From the NCBI GenBank assembly GCA_021234155.1, contig JAJEKV010000038.1, positions 9,948,092 to 10,012,091 of the forward strand: a DNA stretch of 64,000 bases, given 5' to 3'. Every line of letters starts with the position of its first letter. Position 1 is the stretch's first letter. A program made the translations under genes and the position numbers. Source of the DNA: Isoetes taiwanensis (taxonomy: Eukaryota > Streptophyta > Lycopodiopsida > Isoetales > Isoetaceae). The notes below the pieces were generated by a model. That model made no database searches. It saw only the letters and a list, made by a program, of their open reading frames with translations, and was not told where the DNA came from. Shown here piece after piece: positions 12,172-22,406 of the stretch.

Positions 12172-12348
12172 GGCGGCACCCCTACCTCGACGCTTTATTC
12201 GGCAGGCATGTGGCCCCTGTGGTACCCCCCACCACCACTTAGGGTTAGGGTTTTTTTTTTTTTATGGTATGCGGGGCACCCCTACCTCGATGTCGCCAAT
12301 CGTCACATTAACACCCTGTACCCCCCGCCACTTAGGGTTAGGGTTTGG
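12172..12348. repeat. Two-copy ~105-bp direct repeat with TTAGGG-like core
   Basis: Two copies of a block start GGCACCCCTACCTCGA (12172 and 12277) and end CCACTTAGGGTTAGGGTTT (about 12244 and 12330). The first ends in a T run. The TTAGGGTTAGGG part resembles one and a half telomere units, but there is no longer telomeric array. Confidence 0.7.
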
Positions 12349-12508
12349 CACCGGGTACACGCATCATTATTCTACTTCAACAAGTTAAAGCAATCATGAA
12401 GGCATCTACTACACCACCTTAAAACTCATACTACCCAAAATCTTCACCACTAGCTAACGATTTAATCGAGTTAGTATGTGGCCGGGTCACAATAGTTTGG
12501 CTCCCCGA

Positions 12509-14310
12509 ACCATGCTTTCGATACCACTGTGGACGCCCCGAATATACTCGACCCTACCGTGATACATGCGGGGACTTTCCCCTCCCATGGCGACCACATA
12601 ACAATGAAGCAGGCTCCTCCGTCTATCCGGGGCCATCTATAGCGAGATGCCCGGAGTGAAGGACACGAAGGTGTCATTCGCCCACGCCGATTGGGGACTC
12701 CTACGTCCGCCGGAAGCGTGCATACATGTTAGCACACAAAGACAAATACATATAAATAACCACCCCGAAGGGTGGAACATCCATCCAAATACCAAGCGGC
12801 AAAGAATATGCATCTAATCCTAAAGAAAACACCCAAAACCCATGGTTCTACCGGCCGGACTCCGGTGGAGGATCGATTGACGGCTAGGTCTCAAGAGATC
12901 AGCGAACCGAAATCTTGACATGGCGTTATGGCATAGAACATCGGCTAGGGTTGTCCACTCCATCCGCCCCTCAATGGTGCACACTGCGGATGAGTCTAAT
13001 CATTTTATGGCCCGTATAGCCTTCCTGGAGCTGTTGTGCTCGGTATCGAATTACGCCGAGCCTACCGAGGTTCATGGCGCCCGGTCCGATGAGGCGGTCA
13101 GGGGGAAGGCCCTTCCAGGATCACGGTGGTTCCATGGGTGGACTAGAGAATAGGTGTCGCATTAGCTTACCCCGATCCGCATTCTGACTTACCGCCCTAA
13201 ATCTACTCAAAGTCTGGGGATGCCCCATCACGGGTCACACCTCATTATCCGGGGAGTGGATCGCGCTTAGCTCACCGGCCCGTATTGGGCCTAGTCCCTT
13301 TAGGGGAGTCTCGGGGAGCCTTTTATGTTAGGCACCAAGACCCCCACCCCGTTCTGGTGGTTCCCTTTGCTTGGTGCTAAGCCAATCCTAAGCATCTATG
13401 ACGGTGGTCTCTTGCCTGAAGCACTTAGTGGGATGCTACGAGGGGCTCTATCTAGGAGCATAATAAATACATGGCCTCGCAGGTCTCTACCCCTCCGGTA
13501 AATCCCCAGGCGAATAATGCCATGCAAAGAACTATCAATCCATCCTTACAAGCATAATCAAGATGGACCCGTAAATAAGAAGAACTCACCTTTACAATCA
13601 AGGGTTAGTTCCTACAAGTAAAAAACAAAGAGAGAACAGAGAAGCAAACACAAACCGCTGCCCAACGTGGGCTTGCCTAGAATTCACAACTATACACAGC
13701 CACCACTGAAGTTTAATTGGACCCATTACCAATTGGTGCTTCCATCTCCTAGGTCTTGGTGTTATCCTACATTAAAAGCATACTTGGTATGGTGGCGCTC
13801 ACCTCCCCGCCCTTTTTGGGCCAACTTTGGGAGTCAATTAGCAATAGGGATCGTTGATACCAATTTGAAATCCCCATTTATCTTAATAATTAGGTCGTGG
13901 GCCTTCCCAAATAATTAATTAGCCTAATTAACCCATTTAATATTAATCCCTAAATTATAGGTTATTATCTTTAATGATTAAATTAGCATATCTAATTTAA
14001 TGATTATCAAAGCCCTAGGTCTTGGGTTCAAATTATTAGTAAAAGTACTTGGTATGGATATTTGGAGCCCCTCAATACCGCCTTTTTTGGACAATTTTGG
14101 AGTCGAAATTGCCAATTAGGGGATCCGTGTTGATGTCCCAATTGGAAATTTAATGCCTGGCTAATCAATTTTCAACCATTACTTTTCCCAAAGCATTAAT
14201 TATTAGGAAGAATTAACCAATTTTTAATATTAATCCCTAAAATTATAGGTTATTATCTTTAATGATCAAAATAGCATAGATTTAATCCCTTTTTAGGTTC
14301 AAGATAAGTT
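12509..14310 (-). mobile_element. Diverged gypsy LTR with primer-binding site, inverted
   Basis: On the minus strand this is an LTR related to the 2288-3867 family. The segment at 12709-12850 is the reverse complement of the LTR part around CACCCTTCGTGGTGGTTATT. Its inner end (12528) abuts GTGGTATCGAAAGCATGG (12509-12527), a primer-binding site like that of the first element, so the missing interior would lie leftwards. The outer end is vague, around 14,300. The element is truncated: only LTR and primer site, and perhaps part of the coding relic at 11.1-12.0 kb, remain. Its LTR is longer because of an internal duplication. Confidence 0.6.
13775..14262. repeat. Internal tandem duplication in inverted LTR
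   Basis: Two imperfect copies of a ~285-bp unit are present. TACTTGGTATGG begins copies near 13780 and 14045, and TATAGGTTATTATCTTTAATG recurs near 13955 and 14245. They lie head to tail within the LTR-derived region. Confidence 0.7.
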
Positions 14311-15424
14311 ACACAACCCCATGGTAATAACCATTACTTTCTAAAGTGAGAATTGTGATGAAATATTTATAGGTATCATATAAAAACGCTACTATTATTT
14401 GATATGCCATTGGAACGAGGGTTGTAATTTGATCTATTGTACATTTTATTTTCTTTTAGTCATTACATTTCAATTAGTTAAGTTTTTTCAAATTTTAAGT
14501 GTACCGATTTTCAAGCCATAGGAAGAATTATTAGGAAGAAACAAGAAGCTACCGGTATTTGGTTTCGAAGTCCGAATTGTGAGCCAAAGTTCAATATCTT
14601 TCAATGGAGTATTTTTCGAGAAAGTCCTTAGTGTCCTATTTTGCCTTTATCATAGCAACAGAGTTAAGAGGTCTAAAAGTCTTGAAAATTGGAATGAAAC
14701 CTAAAAAAGTAAGAACCATTACTTTGCTAAAGAGCAAGAATTGTGAGTTCCGATATTGATAATTCAATTTATCATGGGCATGGTTGCCAAAAAAGGCTTT
14801 GCCTATTACCTAGTTATCTTTTGGAATCGAGGTTGTGGCTTAACTTCATGAAGTTCAAGATATAGATCATGAGTTTGAGATGATTGTAATAGTGAAATGC
14901 TGAAATATGATGAAAGATTGAGCAAGATGAATCAAATAACCCCTACTAGATTTGAGCAAAGGGCTATACAAAGCCACCTTTGTGTGGAGTTATCAAGCAA
15001 GACCTACAAGCAATATGTTAGGCATTTGCCTCGAAGGTGGATAGTGGTAGAGATCATTGTTTTTACATTCGATTAGAAAAACCTAGGGGTTTTAGCAATA
15101 GAAGTTTTTCATTTTCATGATTTGAGATAATTTTTTTCTAGTTCTTTTGACTTAGTGTCTATGATTTTAGTTTCCGGGTATCATATGAATAAGAGTTGGT
15201 GGGAAGACTATTAGGCTATGGTTGAAATGCATGGGGAGCAAAGTAATTTTGTCATTCTAACAAGAAAGTTTTAAGGGTTACTAATGTTACGAGGATGTCA
15301 TTAAGCGTGAGTTCCTCCGTAAACAAAATTGGGATGCATTGTCTATTACTTCATTTCAAAAGTAAGTAATCATTTGTTTATTCTGATTTTTTTAGATATA
15401 TGTTAATTTTTTGTTGTTCTTTAG

Positions 15425-15933
15425 GTCTGATAGGTTTAGGGACTTGCAAGTCGATGCTGCTATGGACAGAATCGGGAAGCCAGTTGCTGATGATGGCAGC
15501 AGCAGAATTTATCATGATGTTCTTAGTCATTCGCAGACCGAGAGACCCTAGTACCTCCAATAGTGGCATCTTGGCCGAATTGAATCCTAATGTCATTTCT
15601 AGGCTAGTTTGTGGAGACATTGTTGCAGCTAGTGCAGGTTCTATGGTGGTGACAGCAACAACCAACTTGAATGGAAATCCTGGGTTCTATAAGGGGGAGA
15701 ATGGTGAAGAGGTGAAGCTTTATGATCCAATTGATGAGAATATCTTGAATAGCACGATTGATGCATGGCCTGAGGTTGCCAAAGCTTTTTCGTGTGCTAT
15801 TATCAAGAATAACATTGTTATCACTTCAAGTGGCTTCTCTTTTATGGCTCCAGTTGCTAATTGCGTGTTTATAACATGTGCAGATGGTCGTTCTGTTGGG
15901 AAGGCTATGGAATCATGGAAGAAAAAGACATGA
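15425..15933 (+). CDS. Unrecognised protein, terminal exon
   Basis: A plus-strand open frame of about 170 codons follows a plausible 3' splice site (pyrimidine run then TTAG at 15424) and ends in TGA at 15931-15933. The clearest part has VKLYDPIDENILNSTIDAWP followed by EVAKAFSCAIIKNNIVITSS, then VANCVFITCADGRS. It looks like real protein, but I cannot assign a family. In the first 100 bp a different frame reads RDLQVDAAMDRIGKPVADDG, which also looks coding, so a frame shift (real or a consensus error) probably lies near 15530-15560. The preceding kilobase (14.3-15.4 kb) is AT-rich with no other exon I can identify. It may be the last exon of an otherwise lost or distant gene. Confidence 0.45.
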
Positions 15934-16321
15934 TCAGTTCTTGTGTTCTATTTTCTTTGATCGATTCAATCCCTACTTGTTTAGTGGAAATCAGGCAATA
16001 CTTCTTTTGGTATCGTGGAACTTTTCTTAAAGACTGCTATTCTTGTTTTTGGATCGTAATCCTCAATTTCTATAATACATTCAATATGATCTTGAATTTC
16101 GTGCTTGTGTTATGAAATAACCAAAATCAAGTGATCAATGGATAAATCAATCAATCTCAAGTCAACTCATCGCACTACATAAGCGTAACCACATCGGATA
16201 TAAAATGAGTTTGAAAACAACCAAAATGTGGCCCCTTTATCTTTATGGGTTTTTACTTGACTATCTTGCTTCCACCGTTGATTGGCGACACGCGGGCCTA
16301 TCTCGTTGTCCACGTAATAGG

Positions 16322-16342
16322 AAAGTCCAAAGAATGGACTTT
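16322..16342. repeat. Dispersed AAAGTCCA…TGGACTTT hairpin
   Basis: A perfect 8-bp inverted repeat with a 5-bp loop, AAAGTCCA-AAGAA-TGGACTTT. The same hairpin with a 4-bp loop occurs at 48487-48506, so it is part of a dispersed repeat, probably the end of a MITE. Confidence 0.55.
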
Positions 16343-17129
16343 CTTATACACGTAAAAACCAATTACATTACATTCTCCTTCTAAGCCAATCATGATATTG
16401 CACATGGCACCCGATCCCCGCCATTACATCCCGCTATCTAGGCCAATCATGTATCCACTTGTGGTAATCGGTTCTTTTTCCTCGATATGTTATATTACAT
16501 TTTGCCTTCGTGTCAATCGCAGATCATTGATTCTTTCAAGAAATGTATTGTAGATTTTGCATTCAATATTTATTTTCCAAGATTTTACCCCACATCTCGT
16601 GATATTTACCTAGCATTTTGCCCACGGATGTTCCAACATTTCACCCTATATTCTACACATTTACACAATATTCTATCGACAGAATGTAATGTAACTGGTT
16701 TCCACATAACAAAATTGTCACCTTAGGTGACATAGTCACATCCTAATGTGTCAACATTGCCGATGAGACAAAAACATCACTTTAGGTGACATTCTCGCAA
16801 GGCCTATTAATCGCCTTATGCCTTCGAGGATTGGCAGTGTTTCCACATTGACATTCCTGTAAACAACCTATGATCTCCTCCCAAGGTTTGGAATGAAGAT
16901 GAAAGTTGGAAAAATCCGATTTCTAAAGTAGATGTCGTAAATTATCCACTCAAAATTTTGTAGAGCATTTATTAAATCCGACAAAGTAGAGGATTCTTTT
17001 TATTAAAAACTCGTAGTATCAATAAAACATAATCTAATTTTGAGGCTTCTTTCCTTCTCTCACACACTTGTATTGATTGATTGAATCATGCACCTCTGTA
17101 ATCGCCCCATTCCTAGTTATTACATAGTC

Positions 17130-17610
17130 ATATTTGTTATGATTAGATAAGTTATAATTGGGTATAGATGCGTCATTCTTACATAGAGATTCATCAAGCC
17201 CCTCAAGGAGCCATCCCTCTAATTCCTATGTGTAATACTCTAATTAGTTTTATTAATATCATGCTTAACCATCATTCCTAGTTATTACATAGATTAGGTA
17301 GAGACGTGTCGTTACTACATCAAGATGCATCGGAGCCTTTAGCCATCCTGTTAATTCCCTTGTATATAGAGTCATGTTTTGATTAGGTACCTTATGATTA
17401 GGTAGAGACGTGTCATTTTATATAGAAATTCATCGAGCCCCTCAAGCAGTCATCCCTCTAATTCCCTTGTATAATCCTCTAATTACTTTTATTAATATCA
17501 TGCTTAACCATCATTTATGGTTATTATAAATAGAGACGCGTGTCGTTACTACATCAAGATGCATCGAGCCCCTTTGAGACCGGGTCCCGCTTAATTCCCT
17601 TGCATCTACT
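17130..17610. repeat. Tandem duplication, ~238-bp unit
   Basis: Two head-to-tail copies. CATCCCTCTAATTCC recurs at about 17210 and 17450, and TTATTAATATCATGCTTAAC at about 17250 and 17488. Each unit also contains a shorter repeated motif, (TAGAGACGTGTC…CATCGAGCC), so the unit is itself a two-fold repeat. I see no coding in it. Confidence 0.85.
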
Positions 17611-17849
17611 TAAATGTTTTCGGGCTTTCTCTTGCACACCAATGTAACAATTTTTTCAGCCAGTCACTAATGCTTTTTCTGGTCACTAGTGTTGCTTTTG
17701 ATTTTTCGGTAAATCTTTCAAGATCATTTTGGGACACATTGTTACAGGGCTGTCATGGCAGAGGCATTTAAAGGTTCTTGCTAGAATATGATTGCAAGTA
17801 GCCATTGCTTCATTCTTTACAGATTTCAAGGGAACCATTTCTTATTTTC

Positions 17850-19215
17850 TACATCCTATATTGTAACTTTTTGGAGCACATAATATAAGTAGACCATTTT
17901 TGGAGCTCAGACGGGGCATTTCTTGACATCCTTCTCCTGTATGTTATCCCCCTTTTTTTTAAGGATAAAATGTATTTGACAATTGAACTCAAAGTACAAA
18001 TGATGCGATGAAGGGTAGCATTCGCCCAAGTAAACACACTCAGACGGAGCCCACGTATCGCATAACCACCCCTTACATTATTCCCCATGGAAGGAATGCA
18101 CCCTCATTGTCCACAATGTGAAGCGTCCTTTTCCAAATAGCTGCTTTGAATTGTTCTTCCCTCCTAGATGCCTAATATGACATGTACAATTTATACCTCA
18201 GTTATGGGATTAGAGCATCCGGTTGCATCTCTGCATTCCTAAAATACTTCAGACACCGTCTCTTCCATATGATCCAAAGCAATCATGCCTTACACAAGTG
18301 AAAAGCTAACTTGTTTACCCCAAGTGGGCCATCTAATTGGGTATACGCCCAACATGACCTCTTGACGGTGCAGTGTGGGGTAGAATAATCCTTGTACCCA
18401 ATCCTAAATAGGCTGAATCTCCGGAAAAAGAAACATACTGTGCTCCAAGGTCTCCGGAAAGAGGCCACACATTAGACATAAGTCACTGACAGGAGGCTTT
18501 ATCTTATGAACCTAGGTGTTCACCCTTAGAGAGCGATGTACATTTTGCCATAACAAGGTGAAAATCTTTGGTGGTACACTTGGATTCCAAACTCACTTCC
18601 ACATTTGACACCAATCATCTCCTAGGACTTGTAAGTCCAAATCGCCCCAGGGAGGAAGTTCGTCCTGAATTGCAAGAAGATGATAGCATGACTTGACATT
18701 GAAGTTGGTAGGATCAATGTGTAGGTTACAGTACCATGCAGGTTCAATGTCTTGTGGGGGGTGAAGCAGAAGAATATTAGCCATTTGAGTCCAGATGCAG
18801 GAACAACTGCTAAGGCGCCAGCTGATCATCATAGTACCAATCTTCCAAAGAGCGAACCTCATGTTGTGACCACCTCCACGGTATCCGTGGATCAACATAT
18901 GAGGCCAATATGGATGACATTTCATTTGGGGCAAGTGGGATCCACCATGGTGGCGCATCCAATTTGAGGCGTCAATTTCAAACAATGGACGAGCATGCTT
19001 CCAAGCTCTTAAAAGGCCTTTACGAAAAGGAATAAATTCTTGTGATATTACGTAATGGAATCTTAAATTTGTAGCACGAGATCTTTGAGAGGTAAGAGCG
19101 CAAAATAGAAGTTCGATTTAAGAGAAGGTTGCCTCCAACAACACCACTCTGTTGTCCAAGCTCCACAGCCTCAGATTGAATATGCCACTTTGGTTTTCTG
19201 CAAAGATGGCACATC
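17850..19215 (-). pseudogene. LINE (L1-like) ORF2 tail relic
   Basis: The minus strand holds the C-terminal part of a plant non-LTR retrotransposon protein. An open stretch (18985-18593) contains FNVKSCYHLL and ends GDDWCQMWK, the segment that normally leads into the zf-RVT domain. After a frame break, about 18540-18400, come KIKPPVSDLCLMCGLFPET and LEHSMFLFPEIQ, which fit the zf-RVT Cys/His pattern. Upstream pieces (19215-19020) include NQSGIFNLRLWSLDNR. The endonuclease and polymerase core are missing, so the copy is truncated at its 5' side and broken by several stops. It is an inactive insertion. Confidence 0.7.
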
Positions 19216-19299
19216 TTAATCCTATGCCATATAGCAATTCAAGGTACTTTTTGCTTGCTTTATATGATTTTCAACAGATGTTTTTTTTTCTGCAGATCA

Positions 19300-19800
19300 T
19301 TGAATGACCATGTTCTTATTGCCTTTATTTTTTCTGCGGTCACTTTGGTTTTATGCAAAGATGGCTTCATGGGCATTTATCCCAAGACATCTTACTCCTA
19401 TGCCATATAATCATTCAAGGTATTTTTTGCTTGCTTTCAAATTTTTTTATATGATTTTCAACAAATGTTTTTTCAAATCCGGATGCTCAAACATTTGTTG
19501 CTGAATGTAGGAACATGGTGCATGCTCGTTTGGTATTTGACAAAATGAGATGAAGGATTTATACCAGATGTGCCAACTTATATGTAAGTTGTGTAAAAGT
19601 CATTCAAAAGGGCAAGTAAGTGGAAAGATATTTTATTAAAATAGGTTTCATCAAGAAGGGCATATCTATTCGATCTCAACTTCAACATTTTCGTAGGCAT
19701 CCTTTGTTACGTAGGCATCCTTTGTTAGAACATGCAAAAGGTATTTAGCTTGTTTCAGGTGCAAATGCTATTAAGGATTGATTTCTCCCAACATGTTTCC
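19300..19800 (+). pseudogene. PPR-protein relic
   Basis: Short blocks in different frames resemble pentatricopeptide repeats. LWFYAKMASWAFIPRHLT (about 19330-19390) resembles the ALxFYxKMxxxGFxPDxxT repeat. CRNMVHARLVFDKM (about 19507-19550) resembles CGxxxxARxVFDKM. EGFIPDVPTYI follows (about 19554-19590). The order and spacing match one to two PLS-type PPR units. Stops and frame shifts interrupt it and no initiator or long frame remains. PPR proteins act in organelle RNA processing; this fragment cannot. The alternative is chance similarity, but three consecutive motifs make that less likely. Confidence 0.45.
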
Positions 19801-20123
19801 CACCCTTGAAGGTTCTATCTTTTTCGTGATCCAAAGAATGCAAAGGGAGGGGAAACGTGACTACCCTTGTGGGAACTGGTCATTCCATTGCTTGTTGAGA
19901 GGTACTATAATTGCTTATGTTTTGTTCACCAACACAAAGCCATTATTGCCTAGTAAGGTCTGAATGCCGCCATCTATCATGTATGCATTCTATGACAAAG
20001 GCATTCAAGGCAGTTCCTTTGCATTAGTTAGAGCCAGTGGACCAAAAACCTCGTTATAGCCTTTGTTGAGCGGTTATAAACGCTTATGGACCATTAAAAT
20101 CCGGATGAGATTGGCGTTGATTG

Positions 20124-20210
20124 AAAGGAGCTTTAGTTGGGTAATAACTCACCTAATAAAGGCACCGTTGAAGGAGCTTCCGGTTGGGTAATAACTCACT
20201 AATAAAGACC
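20124..20210. repeat. Short two-copy tandem repeat
   Basis: Two ~46-bp units sharing GTTGGGTAATAACTCAC and AATAAAG lie in tandem. Non-coding. Confidence 0.6.
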
Positions 20211-21589
20211 GCTGCATACCTCTATCATTGATATTTGAGCTGCATCAGATGTCGAAACATCTTTAAATCTTCCAAGACAACTTCGATAACCATCGCAACA
20301 GCTTGTATTACACTTTGAGGACTGGAATAGGACATTATAATTGTAAAAAACTTTCAGACCTACTTCTAAGGATGACCAAGGAATTGTACTCAATGTGTTT
20401 AAATCTTTGCTTTTGATGCATTCCGTCAAAAAGATAATAAGCGATGTTCATGGGACGTGTGGCAACTTCACGATGCTCAACGGTTTCTGGTGCCTCATCC
20501 CAAAAGCATTACCTGTATATCTTCAAGCCTTAAAAGGATAACCTTCTAACAAGTTCTAAAATCCACGATGAACTTTAACACTGCAAAATACATTAAACAA
20601 ATCTAAGCCTGAAGGCAATGCCTTAGTACTTTATTTCTTACTTGTTAGGAACTCATATAACCACTAAATAATGTTATGAGAACAACCATCGGTCAATTTA
20701 CATGAAAATAGTAAAAATCCAACCAGTTCCAAGTCTAGAAAATACAAAATATCAGACCTACAAAAAGTAATTCTAAATAGGTAAAGAATGTGATGAGCAA
20801 ATGGAGGAGAATAAATGAGCATGGGATAGCTAAAAGCACTATAATGAAAACAGAATCCTATGGAGAAGAGAAAAACTTCACCTTGGAGTAGAAGGTAAGG
20901 CTTAAAGTCCTCGATAGAAGGCATTCTCGGTATTCTTGTGAAGATCTCATGCCCCGCACCCACGAGATTTCTTGGGTTTTCTGATTTCAATGGCCCTAGG
21001 ATTTGAAATTAGAGAATCGGACGGCTCAAAATGATTTTAGGTGACGTGGCAGGACACGTGGCATAGCTAGAATTGTAGCAAAGTGTGCACCTCGGGTTAG
21101 GCAACCACCTTTAAAAAAATAGCCACATTTAAAATAAGTATTCTATTAATTTTTAGGATTAGCTAAGCTATTTTCCCCTTTTCCTTAAAGAACGCGGCAG
21201 CCACCTGGGCCTTTTCCGCCGGAAAAATGGCCTCAACGAGCCGGGTTACTTAACATTCTCAAGCGCTTCCAATAGCCGCCCGTGCCACGCGGCCGCGACC
21301 ATCGACCTTATACTTCGAAGATTTTCTTGGTACATTCAAAGAGGCCGCAGAGATCTACCCACCGTTTTTACCCACCATTTTGAAGATCCACTTCAGAGAT
21401 CCAGCGTTTTACCGACCATTTTGAAGATATGCCAAGCATTCAAGCTTTTTTTACTACTCACAGAATGTTAAGTAACCTGCTTCCACGTAACAAAAATGAT
21501 AATTTTGTTGACATTCTTGTAATGGCCGCCGACGGTCGGCAGCAAGATGGCTTCCACATTGTCATTCTTGTATACAAAATATTAATAGA

Positions 21590-21690
21590 TGAATTTCTTG
21601 GAAAAGAAAGAAGGGGGGGAAAATGCCACATGGCAGCACAGGATAGGACGCGAGGGCAGAACGACGCCTATCTGTTGTTTAGGTAAGGAG
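21590..21690. repeat. Dispersed repeat, copy 1 (MITE-like)
   Basis: About 95 bp here match 48590-48685: GAAAGAAGGGGG, then AAATGCCACRTGG, then GATAGGACRCGAGGGC, then CGCCTATYTGTTGTTTA. No coding. It lies about 0.7 kb upstream of the DEK gene. Confidence 0.75.
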
Positions 21691-22406
21691 GACCTGTAAA
21701 TTAGAATAATTTAATCAAATGTAATCGTCCCATCTTGCTTATTACAATTTGAAATCACATGGCAAGAACCTAGATGCCCCTTCATTCGGCTTGCTAAAGT
21801 ATATTTTAGACTCTTGCATGTGGTTTTTCGGAAGCAAAGAGTTGATAGCTTTCCCTCCTTTTTCCAAAGAGAGGGGAGAAATCAAATAAAAACATGCCAC
21901 CACGCAAAATAAAACCATTGATCTTTGAAAAGAGAGGGAATTGTTAAAAAATTGAATTTTATAACCCTCCCAATGTCCGCGAGATTAAACCCCATTGAAA
22001 ACTCTTTTCACCTCCGCTTTCGAGCTACAAAGCCCGATGACGTCCATTTTATAGGACAGTACACGTGGCCGTATCTAGTCTCTTCCTCGCGCGTGGGAAT
22101 TGTAACATGAGAGGCTACACCGGAGGTCTTCTCTTTTGTGTTTGTAGGAGGAGCTGCTATGGTAGACTGAGACGCAAGCTGAAGCCTGGGAGCCCTGCCG
22201 GAGTTCTAGCAGCCTTTTTCTGTGTTCTAGAATTACGGTAATGCCAGTTTTTTTCGTGATTGGCAAAAAGGAAGCTTGTGGTTCCGTGTAGAATTGCGTT
22301 TCTGTTCATGGAATTAGAGATTTCTATCGCAAAACCTGAGCTTTTAGAAGTATTTGAAACTGGGTTTAATCTTTGAGCTATGGCGGAGCACGAAGCGGAG
22401 GAATGA

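Noticed and set aside
12240-12345. Interstitial telomere
   Set aside because: Only one to two TTAGGG-like units per copy; no array.
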